From Amblyomma americanum (taxonomy: Eukaryota > Arthropoda > Arachnida > Ixodida > Ixodidae): 64,000 nt of DNA. Shown piece by piece: positions 52,815-61,982 of this stretch (position 1 is its first letter; each line of letters begins with the position of its first letter). Below the pieces are notes generated by a model. It was not told the DNA's origin. It worked only from the letters and a program-made list of their open reading frames with translations, and ran no database searches. The translations under genes and the position numbers were made by a program. The DNA lies in contig NC_135497.1 in assembly GCF_052857255.1 (NCBI RefSeq), positions 181,135,478 through 181,199,477 of the forward strand, given 5' to 3'.

Positions 52815-54950
52815 AGAGAGAGAGAGAGAGAGAGAAAAGCTCTTTAGTGAAAAAGCAGAGAATTTAGCCGGCGTATCAACATCGCTGGCATGTTACTCTG
52901 CGTGGGGGAGGGAAGGAGAGCGGTGCGAAAAGGTAAAAGAAAACAAATAAAAAGGTAGGAGATAAAATACGGCCACTAAATGTTTGCTAAGGTGCATCGG
53001 CGAGTAATGATGTTACATATGAAATGATGAAGTACATAGTCCGACAAATGGGCTAACCAAGTTCACTGCGTAAAGATTGTATGATGATGTATGTATGATG
53101 ATAACATGCAAGGTGAAATTAGAGCTTGTCAAGATGTCCAATGTCCTTTAAATATACAAATAAGAAGTTCACTGTACGTCCCTGTTGCCCAGAGCAGGTT
53201 AAGGGACCTAATACACTGTCCATTGTTACAGGTACTGAGGAGAGCTTCTCCATGCAATGTTCGTAGTATGCAGCATGCGCAGGGCACTCAAGCAGGATAT
53301 GTTCCAGAGTTTCGATAGAGCCGCAGTTGTCACAAAGCGGACTGTTGATTTGACCGAAACGGTATCGCAAGTCGTTTGTAAATGCGGCGTTCAGGCGAAG
53401 TCGGTGATAAAGTGCTTCCAGATGGCGTGGAATTCTGGGTGGGATTCTTGATCTAAGATGTGGGTCGACTGAGTAAAAATATTGGTAGTGATGTGGCGGC
53501 AAGCTCCAGAGCTTATACGTTTCTTCAGAAGCAAATCTCTTAGCTGTTTGGGACGCATCATATTTCGTGACGAAAGTCCGAATGTATCTCCGATGTTGGT
53601 GGCCTTTACGGGCCCCTTCATTTGCTTTTTCATTAGCCAGAATGCCACAGCTTGCTGGTAGTCACTGAAATGTTATGCAGTAGGCTAGGACAATACCCGA
53701 TGTCAAGGCAAATGGGCTGATAATTAGTGTTCTTCAGCAGGTTGGACAGGATCTGCAGATATGCTTTGGAGTCGGTAAAGATAACCCATCGGCCAGGTGT
53801 TCAGCGCAGGATATAGGAAACAGCTTCAATAATGCCGTGAAGCTCAGCTGTCGTAGAAGATGTCTTCCACTGCAGCCGATAAGAAAGGACATGGCTTGTT
53901 GAGGGCACATAAAGGCCACAGGAATAGGTTTCATGAGTAGTTGAACCGTCAGTGAAGATGTGGGTGTGCTGCGTGTATTCCTCGGTTAAGTAGGCTAGAG
54001 TCGCTGTCAGAACCGCTTTTTGTGGCATGCGGCATTTTGCATTCACACCTGGAATAAACTTCTTCACCTTTAGAGGCGAGAGTGCCCATGGGGAAAGGAC
54101 CGAGGTAGTAGTTTCTGTGGCTGATTAATAGTGGGGAGAGGCAGGAGCTGCACAGCTTGGCCAAAGCCAGAGTTGCAGTGAGTTAGATGCACACAGTGAA
54201 GGAAGTGCTTCTTCCCTTGGATGACATGGCGGAGGTGGGCACTCATAGTTTCCCAGGCGGCAATCACATCTAGCGGGAGCCAGCCTGCTTCTGCCACTGC
54301 TCCTGATGCAGAGGAACCTTTTGGGAGGCCAAGGCATTTCCGAAGGCAGTTGACCGCGCGGCCTCGAGAATCTTCTTGCTTGTTGAAGATAATCTTTGAA
54401 CCACTGGTAGGCAATAGCGCAAGGTTCCTTCAATGTTCATTTTTTCAAGCAGAACCATTAAACGCCTGTTGCTACCCTACCGTGTTCCCGCCATGAACAT
54501 GAAAACTTGCGACGCTGAAGTGATCCTGTCACGGAGTTTTTTTTATCTGAGGTGATCAAGAGGGATTACTATCACAACACCAAGGAATCGCTGAGATCGT
54601 ACATATGACAGCGATCGTCCAACTAGGAGGAGTAGATATCGAGTCATCGTTTTTCTTGTAAAAGACATGGCAGCACTCTTTTATGGCGAGAGACGAATAC
54701 CTCGGGGGTCCAGGTACATCGAGGTGTGCAGTAACGCTCAAGACGTTGCTGGGTAATATAGCGCGAACGTCACGCGTTCCAGATGCAGATTTCACCTGCA
54801 TAATTCGTTATGCGCACTCCTCGCGGAAGGTTGCTTGCTATGTGTATAAAGGTAATATTAATTAAAGGTAATTGGACAGGATAGGGCTGAGCTCCGCTCC
54901 CCGTGGTACGCCCCATTCCATTGCGTGAGTGTTGGACCATTTGGAGTGCT
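52815..54950 (-). pseudogene. I-type LINE fossil with (TC)n tail
   Basis: Minus-strand frames, in order from 54950: VPRGAELSPILSN, VRITNYAGEICIWNA (degenerate YADD), CLGLPKGSSASGAVAEAGWL, then RNase H in pieces (HIFTDGSTT, TTAELHGIIEAV, VIFTDSKAYLQIL, ANEKANEGARKA) and the closing finger CDNCGSIETLEHILLECP. About 300 bp of 3' UTR follow, ending in (TC)n at 52815-52835. At the upstream edge (54950-55089) the frame is joined to an unrelated ORF1-like segment. Many stops and frame changes. Confidence 0.8.
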
Positions 54951-54954
54951 CATA

Positions 54955-55089
54955 AAAAATTTTAGTACTTAATCTGCAGAACTTTACAATTACAGGGCGG
55001 TTTTTGCTTTCTTGGAATTTACCAAGCCGGTGAGCGCGTTCTATACCTTCAGAAGTAACCTGATCACCTAGTTGCCTTGCCTCCGTCAA
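54955..55089 (-). pseudogene. ORF1-like fragment joined to RT
   Basis: The minus-strand frame reads QVTSEGIERAHRLGKFQESK and NRPVIVKFCRL, the L1-type ORF1 RRM/CTD signature (RxHRxG...RPxIVKF). It then passes directly into RT residues WSNTHAMEWGVPRGAELSP. This juxtaposition is not expected in a normal I-type element, so it is probably a template-switch or recombination junction near 54955. Confidence 0.55.
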
Positions 55090-56429
55090 AACACGACCGG
55101 CTTAGAACTCGGGTACCCAAGTGCGATTCAATACATCGGCAGATATCTGTAATAAAGGAAAAAACTCGAATATCAACAGGGCTGATTGTGAGGGAGGGCT
55201 AACGATTTCATGGCAAGTTTGAGAAAGGGAAGGCAAAAATGCAAAAAAATACTCTCCGCGGGCATCAACAAAAATGTTTCAAACCATAAGCGGCGCGCGC
55301 GCTTTGAAATATTCCCACGCGCCAGTTGGTTTCGAAGACATGCAGCATCGCTTGGAGCGGTGGCGGTGCGTTTTTGCCTGCATCCATGCGTCGCTGCCGA
55401 CCGCAGCGCCACCTTTGTTTACAAATATGACACTTGTGTCTTATTGCTGCGAAAGTTAATAATGAGTCTGAACCCTCTGTGAGTCAAACGAGGTATTCGC
55501 TGTGAGTTTGAATCACCTCCAGCAGTTTAAGTTGCCTCTCCACTGTTTTCTTGTTGAGCGTTTACGGCGAGCTTCCTGACAGCCTGAAAAAAATAACGGC
55601 GCGAGCCGGAGCCGCAAAGGCGGAACGATTTCAGACACCGTATGGCTAAGTAAAGCTACGGCTGAGTTACGTCTACACCCATTTTAATTTTGCGCCTCAT
55701 TTTTGAAGCGCTTGGAGCTACAGATATTTCTCAACAATTCTTCTTTTCGACGCGGCTTAAGTTATATATCAGGCGCAGTATACGAGACGCAGTCTGCGAG
55801 CTTTTAAGGGGGTAAAGTGCGTTTCTCTTTGGCAGGATGCATTCGCGCCCGAGTTTAGTCTGAAATTGTATGGGCAGCGAAGTTGTTAGGCCCTCGACAG
55901 CACGGTAGTTTCAGTGTTCTTGCCAACGAATCCACTCTGAATTTCAAGGCTGAGGCGTCTCGTGCTCGTGCAAAACTTTTGAAGAAACGTACTGCGCGAA
56001 AGGCGGACTTCGGCAAGAAACGAGCTGACAGCCGCTGTAGAATGGCTACAGTAAGTTTCTTTTAAGTTACCAGCCCTCTAATACGCCCGGTTGCTACTGC
56101 TTTTGCAGTATGCTTTGCATACACCGGGCCCTTTTGTTTCTGCAAAACAGCTCATTCTCCCTGTTGCCCCACGCCTTTCACAAGTGTCCTGCCGTCTTTT
56201 TTTACACGTCACGCACTGGCGCGTATCCATACCAAGTGGCTGGCCACGGTTCGTGCGGCTAGGCTGAGCAGTTGGTTTTGTTGTGACGTCTTCCTGGCTC
56301 GCTCTTCCCCTATGCAGCCGTCTTGGTTTGCTGCACAAAGGCTAGTGAGAGCCTACAAAAACGAGAGGTCGCGAGCTGCTCAAGAGAAAGCAGTGTAACG
56401 CAGTGGAGTACCTGAAGAAGAGCATGCGG
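55090..56429. other. No gene recognised
   Basis: A possible splice donor (GCTACAGTAAGTTT, 56044) follows an ATG at 56041, but the stretch is short and unsupported by any domain. Confidence 0.4.
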
Positions 56430-57500
56430 CGCTGTGCATGACTCGTGCTATGACCGCCTTCGCATGGTCAAAGAACCGCGCTCGGGAGTCGGCGTCGGAG
56501 CGAGCGTCGGAGACACGCACGCGCTGGCGGGTCGCGCGACGGGGTCGTTGCTTGGATCCTGCGCTGAATCAAGTCCCCCCGAGGGAAATGCGATCCGGCG
56601 GGCGCCACTTGCTGCCTGCAGCGCCCATTGATGCCGGCCGAGGCGGAGCTTGCGGCCGGAAAGGGTTCGTTTCTCGCGTCTTCCCGGCGGAGGCGCAACG
56701 CCGGCCGGATATGCGTCGCGAGAGCGCGGTTTTCCTCGCGAGAAAACCAAGAGCCGCGCTCGTCCAAAATTAGAAGCCCAAGAGCGAGCGCGCAAAAACA
56801 AAGAGAGCCCAAAAAGTGCGGGTGGAGGGGAGGCCCGCGTGAGCAACAGGGAATCAAAAAGTGGGTGCGCTCGCCTCCTCTCCGGTCCCGGCGCTTTCCG
56901 ATGCAAGCGCCCTCGAGCACGGGGTTCCCGAAATACACCCCGCCTGAGACTTGCGCGACTCGAGCAGTAGTGGAGCCTTTGATCCGAATCTCGGCGCGGT
57001 ATACCGACTCGCCGCTACAACGGGCGCCGTCGGAGCCGTCCAGCGTCCACTGTGCGGGACACGTCGGCGTGGATCTGCGACTCGTCGACAGCGCCTGTCG
57101 CGCGACAGAGCCCGATGAGCGGCGCCGCCTCCCCGGTCGTCTTCCTTCCGCACGCGACCAGCGCTCAATGAAATGTCCAGACGGACCGGCTCCTACGTGA
57201 GTACCGCAGCTAGCTCTGCCCGGTCGCGCCGAGGGCCGGGAACGAGGAGAGAACCTCCTGGGTGCCAGCCCGGGTCTCTCTCCTGGTTCTCCGGACGTCC
57301 CTCGCCGACCGCCGCGGTCAGTCACGCGTCCTGGCCTGCACCGATTGCCACGCGTGTGCGCTCGGATCGGCTGGTCACACAATGACTCGCCACATTTCCT
57401 CAGATACGTATGCTTTCCGGATGCGTTCAGGACTGGCCGCTGCCGCACCAGGGCAACATGCCAAGCGGAAAGGCACAGGACGTCGGAAATAAACGCGAGA
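56430..57500 (+). promoter_or_regulatory. CpG-rich block with candidate first exon
   Basis: Much richer in G+C and CpG than its flanks. Long frames are open on both strands, as happens by chance in GC-rich DNA, and none has a known motif. An ATG at 57168 (MKCPDGPAP) is followed 29 nt later by CTAC|GTGAGTA, a good splice donor at 57197. If real, this would be a promoter and first coding exon whose next exon lies elsewhere. There is no direct support beyond composition and the donor. Confidence 0.3.
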
Positions 57501-58639
57501 TGGGACGTGAATGCGCTCTTTCGCTGCACCACGCGGGAGACAACAACGCGGGCTTGCCTTACTATGCTCGCTGTTATCTCCGTTTTCTATTTGAGCTGTA
57601 TTTCTTCAAAACAATAGTTTTCGTCGCAGACACAGCATCCCAGGGTGTTCGAAAGTAGCAGGAGGCGTGCGTAAAATTCTGGAATTAGTTCATGCAGTAA
57701 AGCCGTTGCCACAAACTGTGATCGCGCAACACCATGCAAAGAATAGGTCGTTTAATACATGGCCGGATATTTCGATGTTGCTTCAGTTTTGTACGTAAAA
57801 AAATGGAGCGAACGTTGTAATATGCGCTGCATTTACTGAAACTACCAGGTACCTTCGGCAGTAGACGCGTAGCAACAGCTAAATGCCTATTCAATGCAAA
57901 GTTAGAACGTCGATCTGTGGCGCCAGCAACTTTGACCACTTTGCATTGCCTCAGCCGAGTGCGATCAACGATTAAGGCCGTGTTCCCGACTTCGGAACAA
58001 GCATGCTGAAGAGAGTGCCATCAATACGCGATGCGCGCTCTTCGTACTTAAATTAAGCGCGTCGAGGGCGGCACAACGCGCTCGCACTGTTGCGGCAGCA
58101 GTGACTGATCACTTGGCAAAGAGCTTGTTCCTGCGGGTTTATTTTGGTCCGGTCGGTGGACGCAATTCGTAGCGCGGAGGCAGCAAGGAGCCGCGCTTGG
58201 CCTTTTGTTTCTTGGGCGGCGTGCGACCAAATGAGCTGGCCTGATGCGACGCTTCTTCGCGCCCGTGTTTGCCATGCGTTGCCCCGAGACGACCCCGCTT
58301 CGACGGCGGGCCCCTCTCGATGCTTTGAAAATGAAGCGAACCACTCCAACGGCCAAATTACTCGCGCTCTTCTATTTCCGTGCTCCCTTCCGTCCTGGCG
58401 CACCGTGCAGTTCTTCAACCCGAGGTGACAATATTGCCTCGGCGAGATGTCGCGCCGAGGCGGGCAACCGCATTGCACACGCGCCCTGCGGAAAAGACCT
58501 ACTCGGAGAGACGTGTCTCCATGCGTTTTCCCCCTCAGCTGGCCGTCGGTTGGGTAGCCACGCAGTCAGTGCCGACGCTTTTCGGAGGTCGTTCACGCTC
58601 CCAAAGGAGACCAGTCTAGGGTTTGCGACTATAGATGTA
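57501..58639. other. No gene recognised
   Basis: The left part is AT-rich; the right part (58150-58620) is GC-rich with open frames on both strands and no motif. The minus strand near 58130 has AAAATAAACCC, which looks like an LTR or transcript end, but no partner was found. Confidence 0.4.
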
Positions 58640-59033
58640 CTGTAGGTGTTTGCAGCGCACACGAAACACGGACGGACAGAAAAGGGAACGAAACACAGCG
58701 CTGACTTTCAACTGAGCTTTATTGGAAAAATAAGCGACTTTTATACAAAAATTTTTAACATGTGACTCAGAAGATGTCAAAACGTCCTACTACATGTGCC
58801 ATCTAAAATCACTGATACTCTAGATAAAAACCCTGAAAAAACACGAATGGAAAACACTGAAAGACACGTGCCGCCTAAACCACCTAAATGGTGTCATGAT
58901 CAATAACGGTGAAGGAACAACATTCGAAAAAACTACCAAAAAAACTATGATACCAAAATGCAAAAGCAGGGTGAAGCTGTATGTGGGCTCCCGTTGTCAC
59001 AAAAAATATAAGATAAAAGAAAATACATTGACA
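58640..59033 (-). repeat. Penelope-like element, 3' flanking direct repeat
   Basis: 394 bp nearly identical to 61534-61928 in the same orientation, differing by a few substitutions and one A. It contains a sense-strand AATAAA near 58722. Such pseudo-LTR repeats are usual in Penelope-like elements. Confidence 0.9.
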
Positions 59034-59107
59034 AAAACAGGGCTGAAACGGTATAAAACACATTAACTAAAACAGCATAAGACCCAATATTTAAAGAGTG
59101 TTGAAAT

Positions 59108-59861
59108 TTACAGGTGCGCGCCTGCGGCCTGCAAGAATCCAAGTTCTTTATCCAGGAGTACTAAGGACACAGCGCTGACGCACATGTCCCCTTTCTGTTG
59201 GATGGCTTTTGCCTCGATAATCTCCCTCGTGGTCTGATCGCTGCTTCTACCTAAAATCGTAGTGTCCTGGAACCGTGGTATGCACTTATTGCATTCGCTG
59301 CAGTGTACAGCGAGATTTCCTTCTCGTATGTTTCTCTTGCGCAGATTGTCATAATTATTGTTGTGTTCTCGGAGTCGGTCGTTAAGGCATCGGCCCGATT
59401 GTCCTATATAGACTTTCCTGCAGCTTAACGGAATCTGATACACCACACCCTTGGTACAAGGTACAAACGGAGACCGGTGTTTTTTGGAGCACTGCACACG
59501 TGGTGTACCACACGTCTGAGTAAGCTTACAAAGCTTTGACAGCTTTTCCGGGGCTGAAAACAGTACTCTCAACTTCACTTTTTTGCCTATTCGTTTCAAA
59601 TTGTGGGAGATGCTGTGCAAATAGGGTACTACAACCAGGTTTCGTTTTTGTTGACTCTCAGCCGAAGCTTTCATACTTCCTTTGCTTTTACTCTTCACTT
59701 CCCTATAGATTCTTTCAGCCACCGAGATGATGATCTGCTCCGGATAACCACTTTCTTTCAACCTTGCAGTCTGTTGATAAAAACTGCGCTCCATGGTATG
59801 TGGACAGGATTTTAGCAAAGCATTTGTCAAACACAGGTTAATAATGGAACGTTTTACTAGT
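59108..59861 (-). pseudogene. Penelope-like GIY-YIG endonuclease part
   Basis: The 240-codon frame 59108-59830 continues the RT polyprotein after the shift. The GIY-YIG module is VVYQIPLSCRKVYIGQSGRC followed by LNDRLREH, which gives the two Tyr/Gly boxes, the catalytic Arg and the downstream His. It is followed by LAVHCSECNKC, a CxxC-type element, and an IIEAKAI segment with a conserved Glu. The enzyme nicks target DNA to prime reverse transcription. The module itself looks intact. Confidence 0.88.
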
Positions 59862-61532
59862 TTAGAATGTGCCGAGTTGAACGGTAGGACACTTTTTTTT
59901 GCCTCGTGGATCGTATGTCCAGCAGATATGATCTCTCGTACACGTGATACTTAAATCTAGGAACCGGATGGTGTCGTTAGTCGGCAGCTCATGCGTTAAC
60001 ACGAGTGGTTCGAACAATCTCTGAAAGACTAACAATGCTTGCGTTACATCTGCCTGGAAAGAATCATTGCTATCATCAAAAAGAATTAAATAATCATCTA
60101 CATATCTAAACACTTTTACGGCGTTGAACTCTGCCAGGTGACACATCAACATGTTGTCAAGATGGCCTAAAAAAATGTCACTGAGGATGGGTGCCAAGCA
60201 AGAACCTATGCATACACCTTGTTTTTGCAAATATATTTCGTTATTCCAAGTTACGTAAGTGGATCCAAGGTAGAAAGTAAGCATTTCTAAAAACGACTTG
60301 ACACTCATCCCAACTGCATTCTGGAAAGCTACAGAGCCAAATTTGTCGATGCTATTTTCAAGGTATGAAAGTAACTCCTTCTGCGGAAGAGAGTAATACA
60401 AGTCCTTAATATCTATAGAACATGCTTGCAAGTTCTTGTGATTCTGGCCTTCCAGAAACCCTATGACATCTACCGAGCTCTTAATCTGGAAAGGATCATC
60501 AAAAGGGATGGTCTTCAGCTTGTCTTGCAGGAATTGGGAAATTGCTTTCTGCCATGAACCTGTTTCTGACACGATTACTCTGAAAGGGCAACCGAGCTTG
60601 TGCGTCTTAGCGGAAAACATGAAATGAAGGCTATTGATTTCGGAGCTGTCAATACTTCGGCCTAAACGGGTCAGATTCAGCCTCTCACACAATGTCTTGG
60701 CTGTTTGTTTCAATTTTGGTAAGCGTACCTTAGAATCTTCACGGAACACTCCTCTGATGGCGTCAAGGGCTTTCAGTCCGAACATTTCCCTGGAGCACAC
60801 AACAAGGCCTCCTTCTTTATCCTCCGGAAGAACACGCAGCTGGTTCTCACATAAGAAGGATGTCACCTGCCGCACAGGTAGATGTTTTCTTGTCGAATCC
60901 CGACGAAGAAGCACGTCCACTCCTTCCGAAACGCATCTGCTTCGTTCACTGTCTGGTGCCTTCCTCGCGACCTGATGGACCATGGCAAGCAACTCCGGTG
61001 CCGTCTTGCGAGGTTCTACGGCGAACTTGGGGCCCAATGCCAGGACATTCTTCACGTGCTCAGGTAGATGGACATCTCCAATAGTAGTGACGTCCCTTCG
61101 AACCGTGCGAGGCTTCTCCGGGGCTGTGTTCCGAAGATACTGCAACGCTTGCTGCCACATGAACTCTGTCGTTTGTGAGGCGATGCGAAGGTATGCCTGG
61201 AAATCCCTGTCGGCTTGACGTTCTGGTGTGGTGGTGCGTAGCAACACATACAGGTCATTTTTGTAGATCCTTGCTTGTCTTCTCCACTCGGAGCGAAGTA
61301 TCTTCATGAGGCGTATCCCATGGCTTGACGAGGGGGCGAACCCTCCTAGAATCGCCTTGACGTCATCCGGGAGGAACTTGTGCCTGAGGCAGAACGAAAG
61401 AGATCGTGATTTGCAGATGGCGACGGCAGCGAGACTAACCAAGACAGAAGGATGGGAAAGAGAAGGGACAGAGCCCGATGTACTTGAAATATAGGTCAGA
61501 ATCGTCTTTTCTTGGGCTAGTTGGTTTTTCAT
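59862..61532 (-). CDS. Penelope-like reverse transcriptase part
   Basis: About 556 codons from the ATG at 61532 (MKNQLAQEK). The frame also opens upstream in the repeat without an ATG. N-terminal residues are helical with no recognised motif. RT blocks follow: FLCENQLRVLPEDKEGG, FMFSAKTHKLGCPFRVI, SIDIKDLYYSLPQ, GSCLAPILSDIFLG and FRYVDDYLILF (YVDD, both Asp present), then THELPTNDTIRFLDL. This is the Penelope-type order, with the KxHKxG-like segment. It ends at PTVQLGTF, where a run of T shifts the frame into the GIY-YIG part. One shift in a homopolymer is the only visible break. Confidence 0.9.
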   Translation of the reverse strand: MKNQLAQEKTILTYISSTSGSVPSLSHPSVLVSLAAVAICKSRSLSFCLRHKFLPDDVKAILGGFAPSSSHGIRLMKILRSEWRRQARIYKNDLYVLLRTTTPERQADRDFQAYLRIASQTTEFMWQQALQYLRNTAPEKPRTVRRDVTTIGDVHLPEHVKNVLALGPKFAVEPRKTAPELLAMVHQVARKAPDSERSRCVSEGVDVLLRRDSTRKHLPVRQVTSFLCENQLRVLPEDKEGGLVVCSREMFGLKALDAIRGVFREDSKVRLPKLKQTAKTLCERLNLTRLGRSIDSSEINSLHFMFSAKTHKLGCPFRVIVSETGSWQKAISQFLQDKLKTIPFDDPFQIKSSVDVIGFLEGQNHKNLQACSIDIKDLYYSLPQKELLSYLENSIDKFGSVAFQNAVGMSVKSFLEMLTFYLGSTYVTWNNEIYLQKQGVCIGSCLAPILSDIFLGHLDNMLMCHLAEFNAVKVFRYVDDYLILFDDSNDSFQADVTQALLVFQRLFEPLVLTHELPTNDTIRFLDLSITCTRDHICWTYDPRGKKKCPTVQLGTF

Positions 61533-61533
61533 G

Positions 61534-61928
61534 CTGTAGGTGTTTGCAGCGCACACGAAACACGGACGGACAGAAAAGGGAACGAAACACAGCGCTGACT
61601 TTCAACTGAGCTTTATTGGAAAAATAAGCGACTTTTATACAAAAATTTTTAACATGTGACTCAGAAGATGTCAAAACGTCCTACTACATGTGCCATCTAA
61701 AATCACTGATACTCTAGATAAAAACCCTGAAAAAACACGAATGGAAAACACTGAAAGACACGTGCCGCCTAAACCACCTAAAGGGTGCCATGATCAATAA
61801 CGGTGAAGAAACAACATTCGAAAAAACTACCAAAAAAACTATGATACCAAAATGCAAAAGCAGGGTGAAGCTGTATATGGGCTCCCGTTGTCACAAAAAA
61901 ATATAAGATAAAAGAAAATACATTGACA
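61534..61928 (-). repeat. Penelope-like element, 5' flanking direct repeat
   Basis: 395 bp matching 58640-59033 in the same orientation. It ends at the ATGTAC microsatellite. Confidence 0.9.
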
Positions 61929-61982
61929 TGTACATGTACATGTACAGAATGACATGTACATGTACAGAAATACATGTACAGA
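61927..61982. repeat. ATGTAC-type microsatellite
   Basis: About eight units of ATGTAC-like sequence in runs separated by AGAATG and AGAAAT, directly at the 5' edge of the Penelope-like element. It could have been the insertion target or arisen with it. Confidence 0.85.

Larger units (their letters stand above)
58640..61928 (-). mobile_element. Penelope-like retroelement, near complete
   Basis: Minus-strand order is 5' direct repeat (61534-61928), RT, GIY-YIG endonuclease, short 3' UTR, 3' direct repeat (58640-59033). The RT start codon sits within 2 bp of the repeat end. A single frameshift splits RT from endonuclease. The right edge meets an ATGTAC microsatellite. The RT type and GIY-YIG domain define the class. 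Confidence 0.92.

Noticed and set aside
56468..57532. 354-codon minus-strand frame in the CpG-rich block
   Set aside because: GC-rich DNA is open in several frames at once; arginine- and proline-rich composition and no domain.
58050..58180. Solo LTR on the minus strand
   Set aside because: AATAAACCC followed by a GC-rich stretch looks LTR-like, but there is no second copy, no clear TG start and no duplication.
58640..59033. Hammerhead ribozyme in the Penelope-like repeats
   Set aside because: Such ribozymes are known in these elements, but I find no CUGANGA core paired with a GAAA segment on either strand here.
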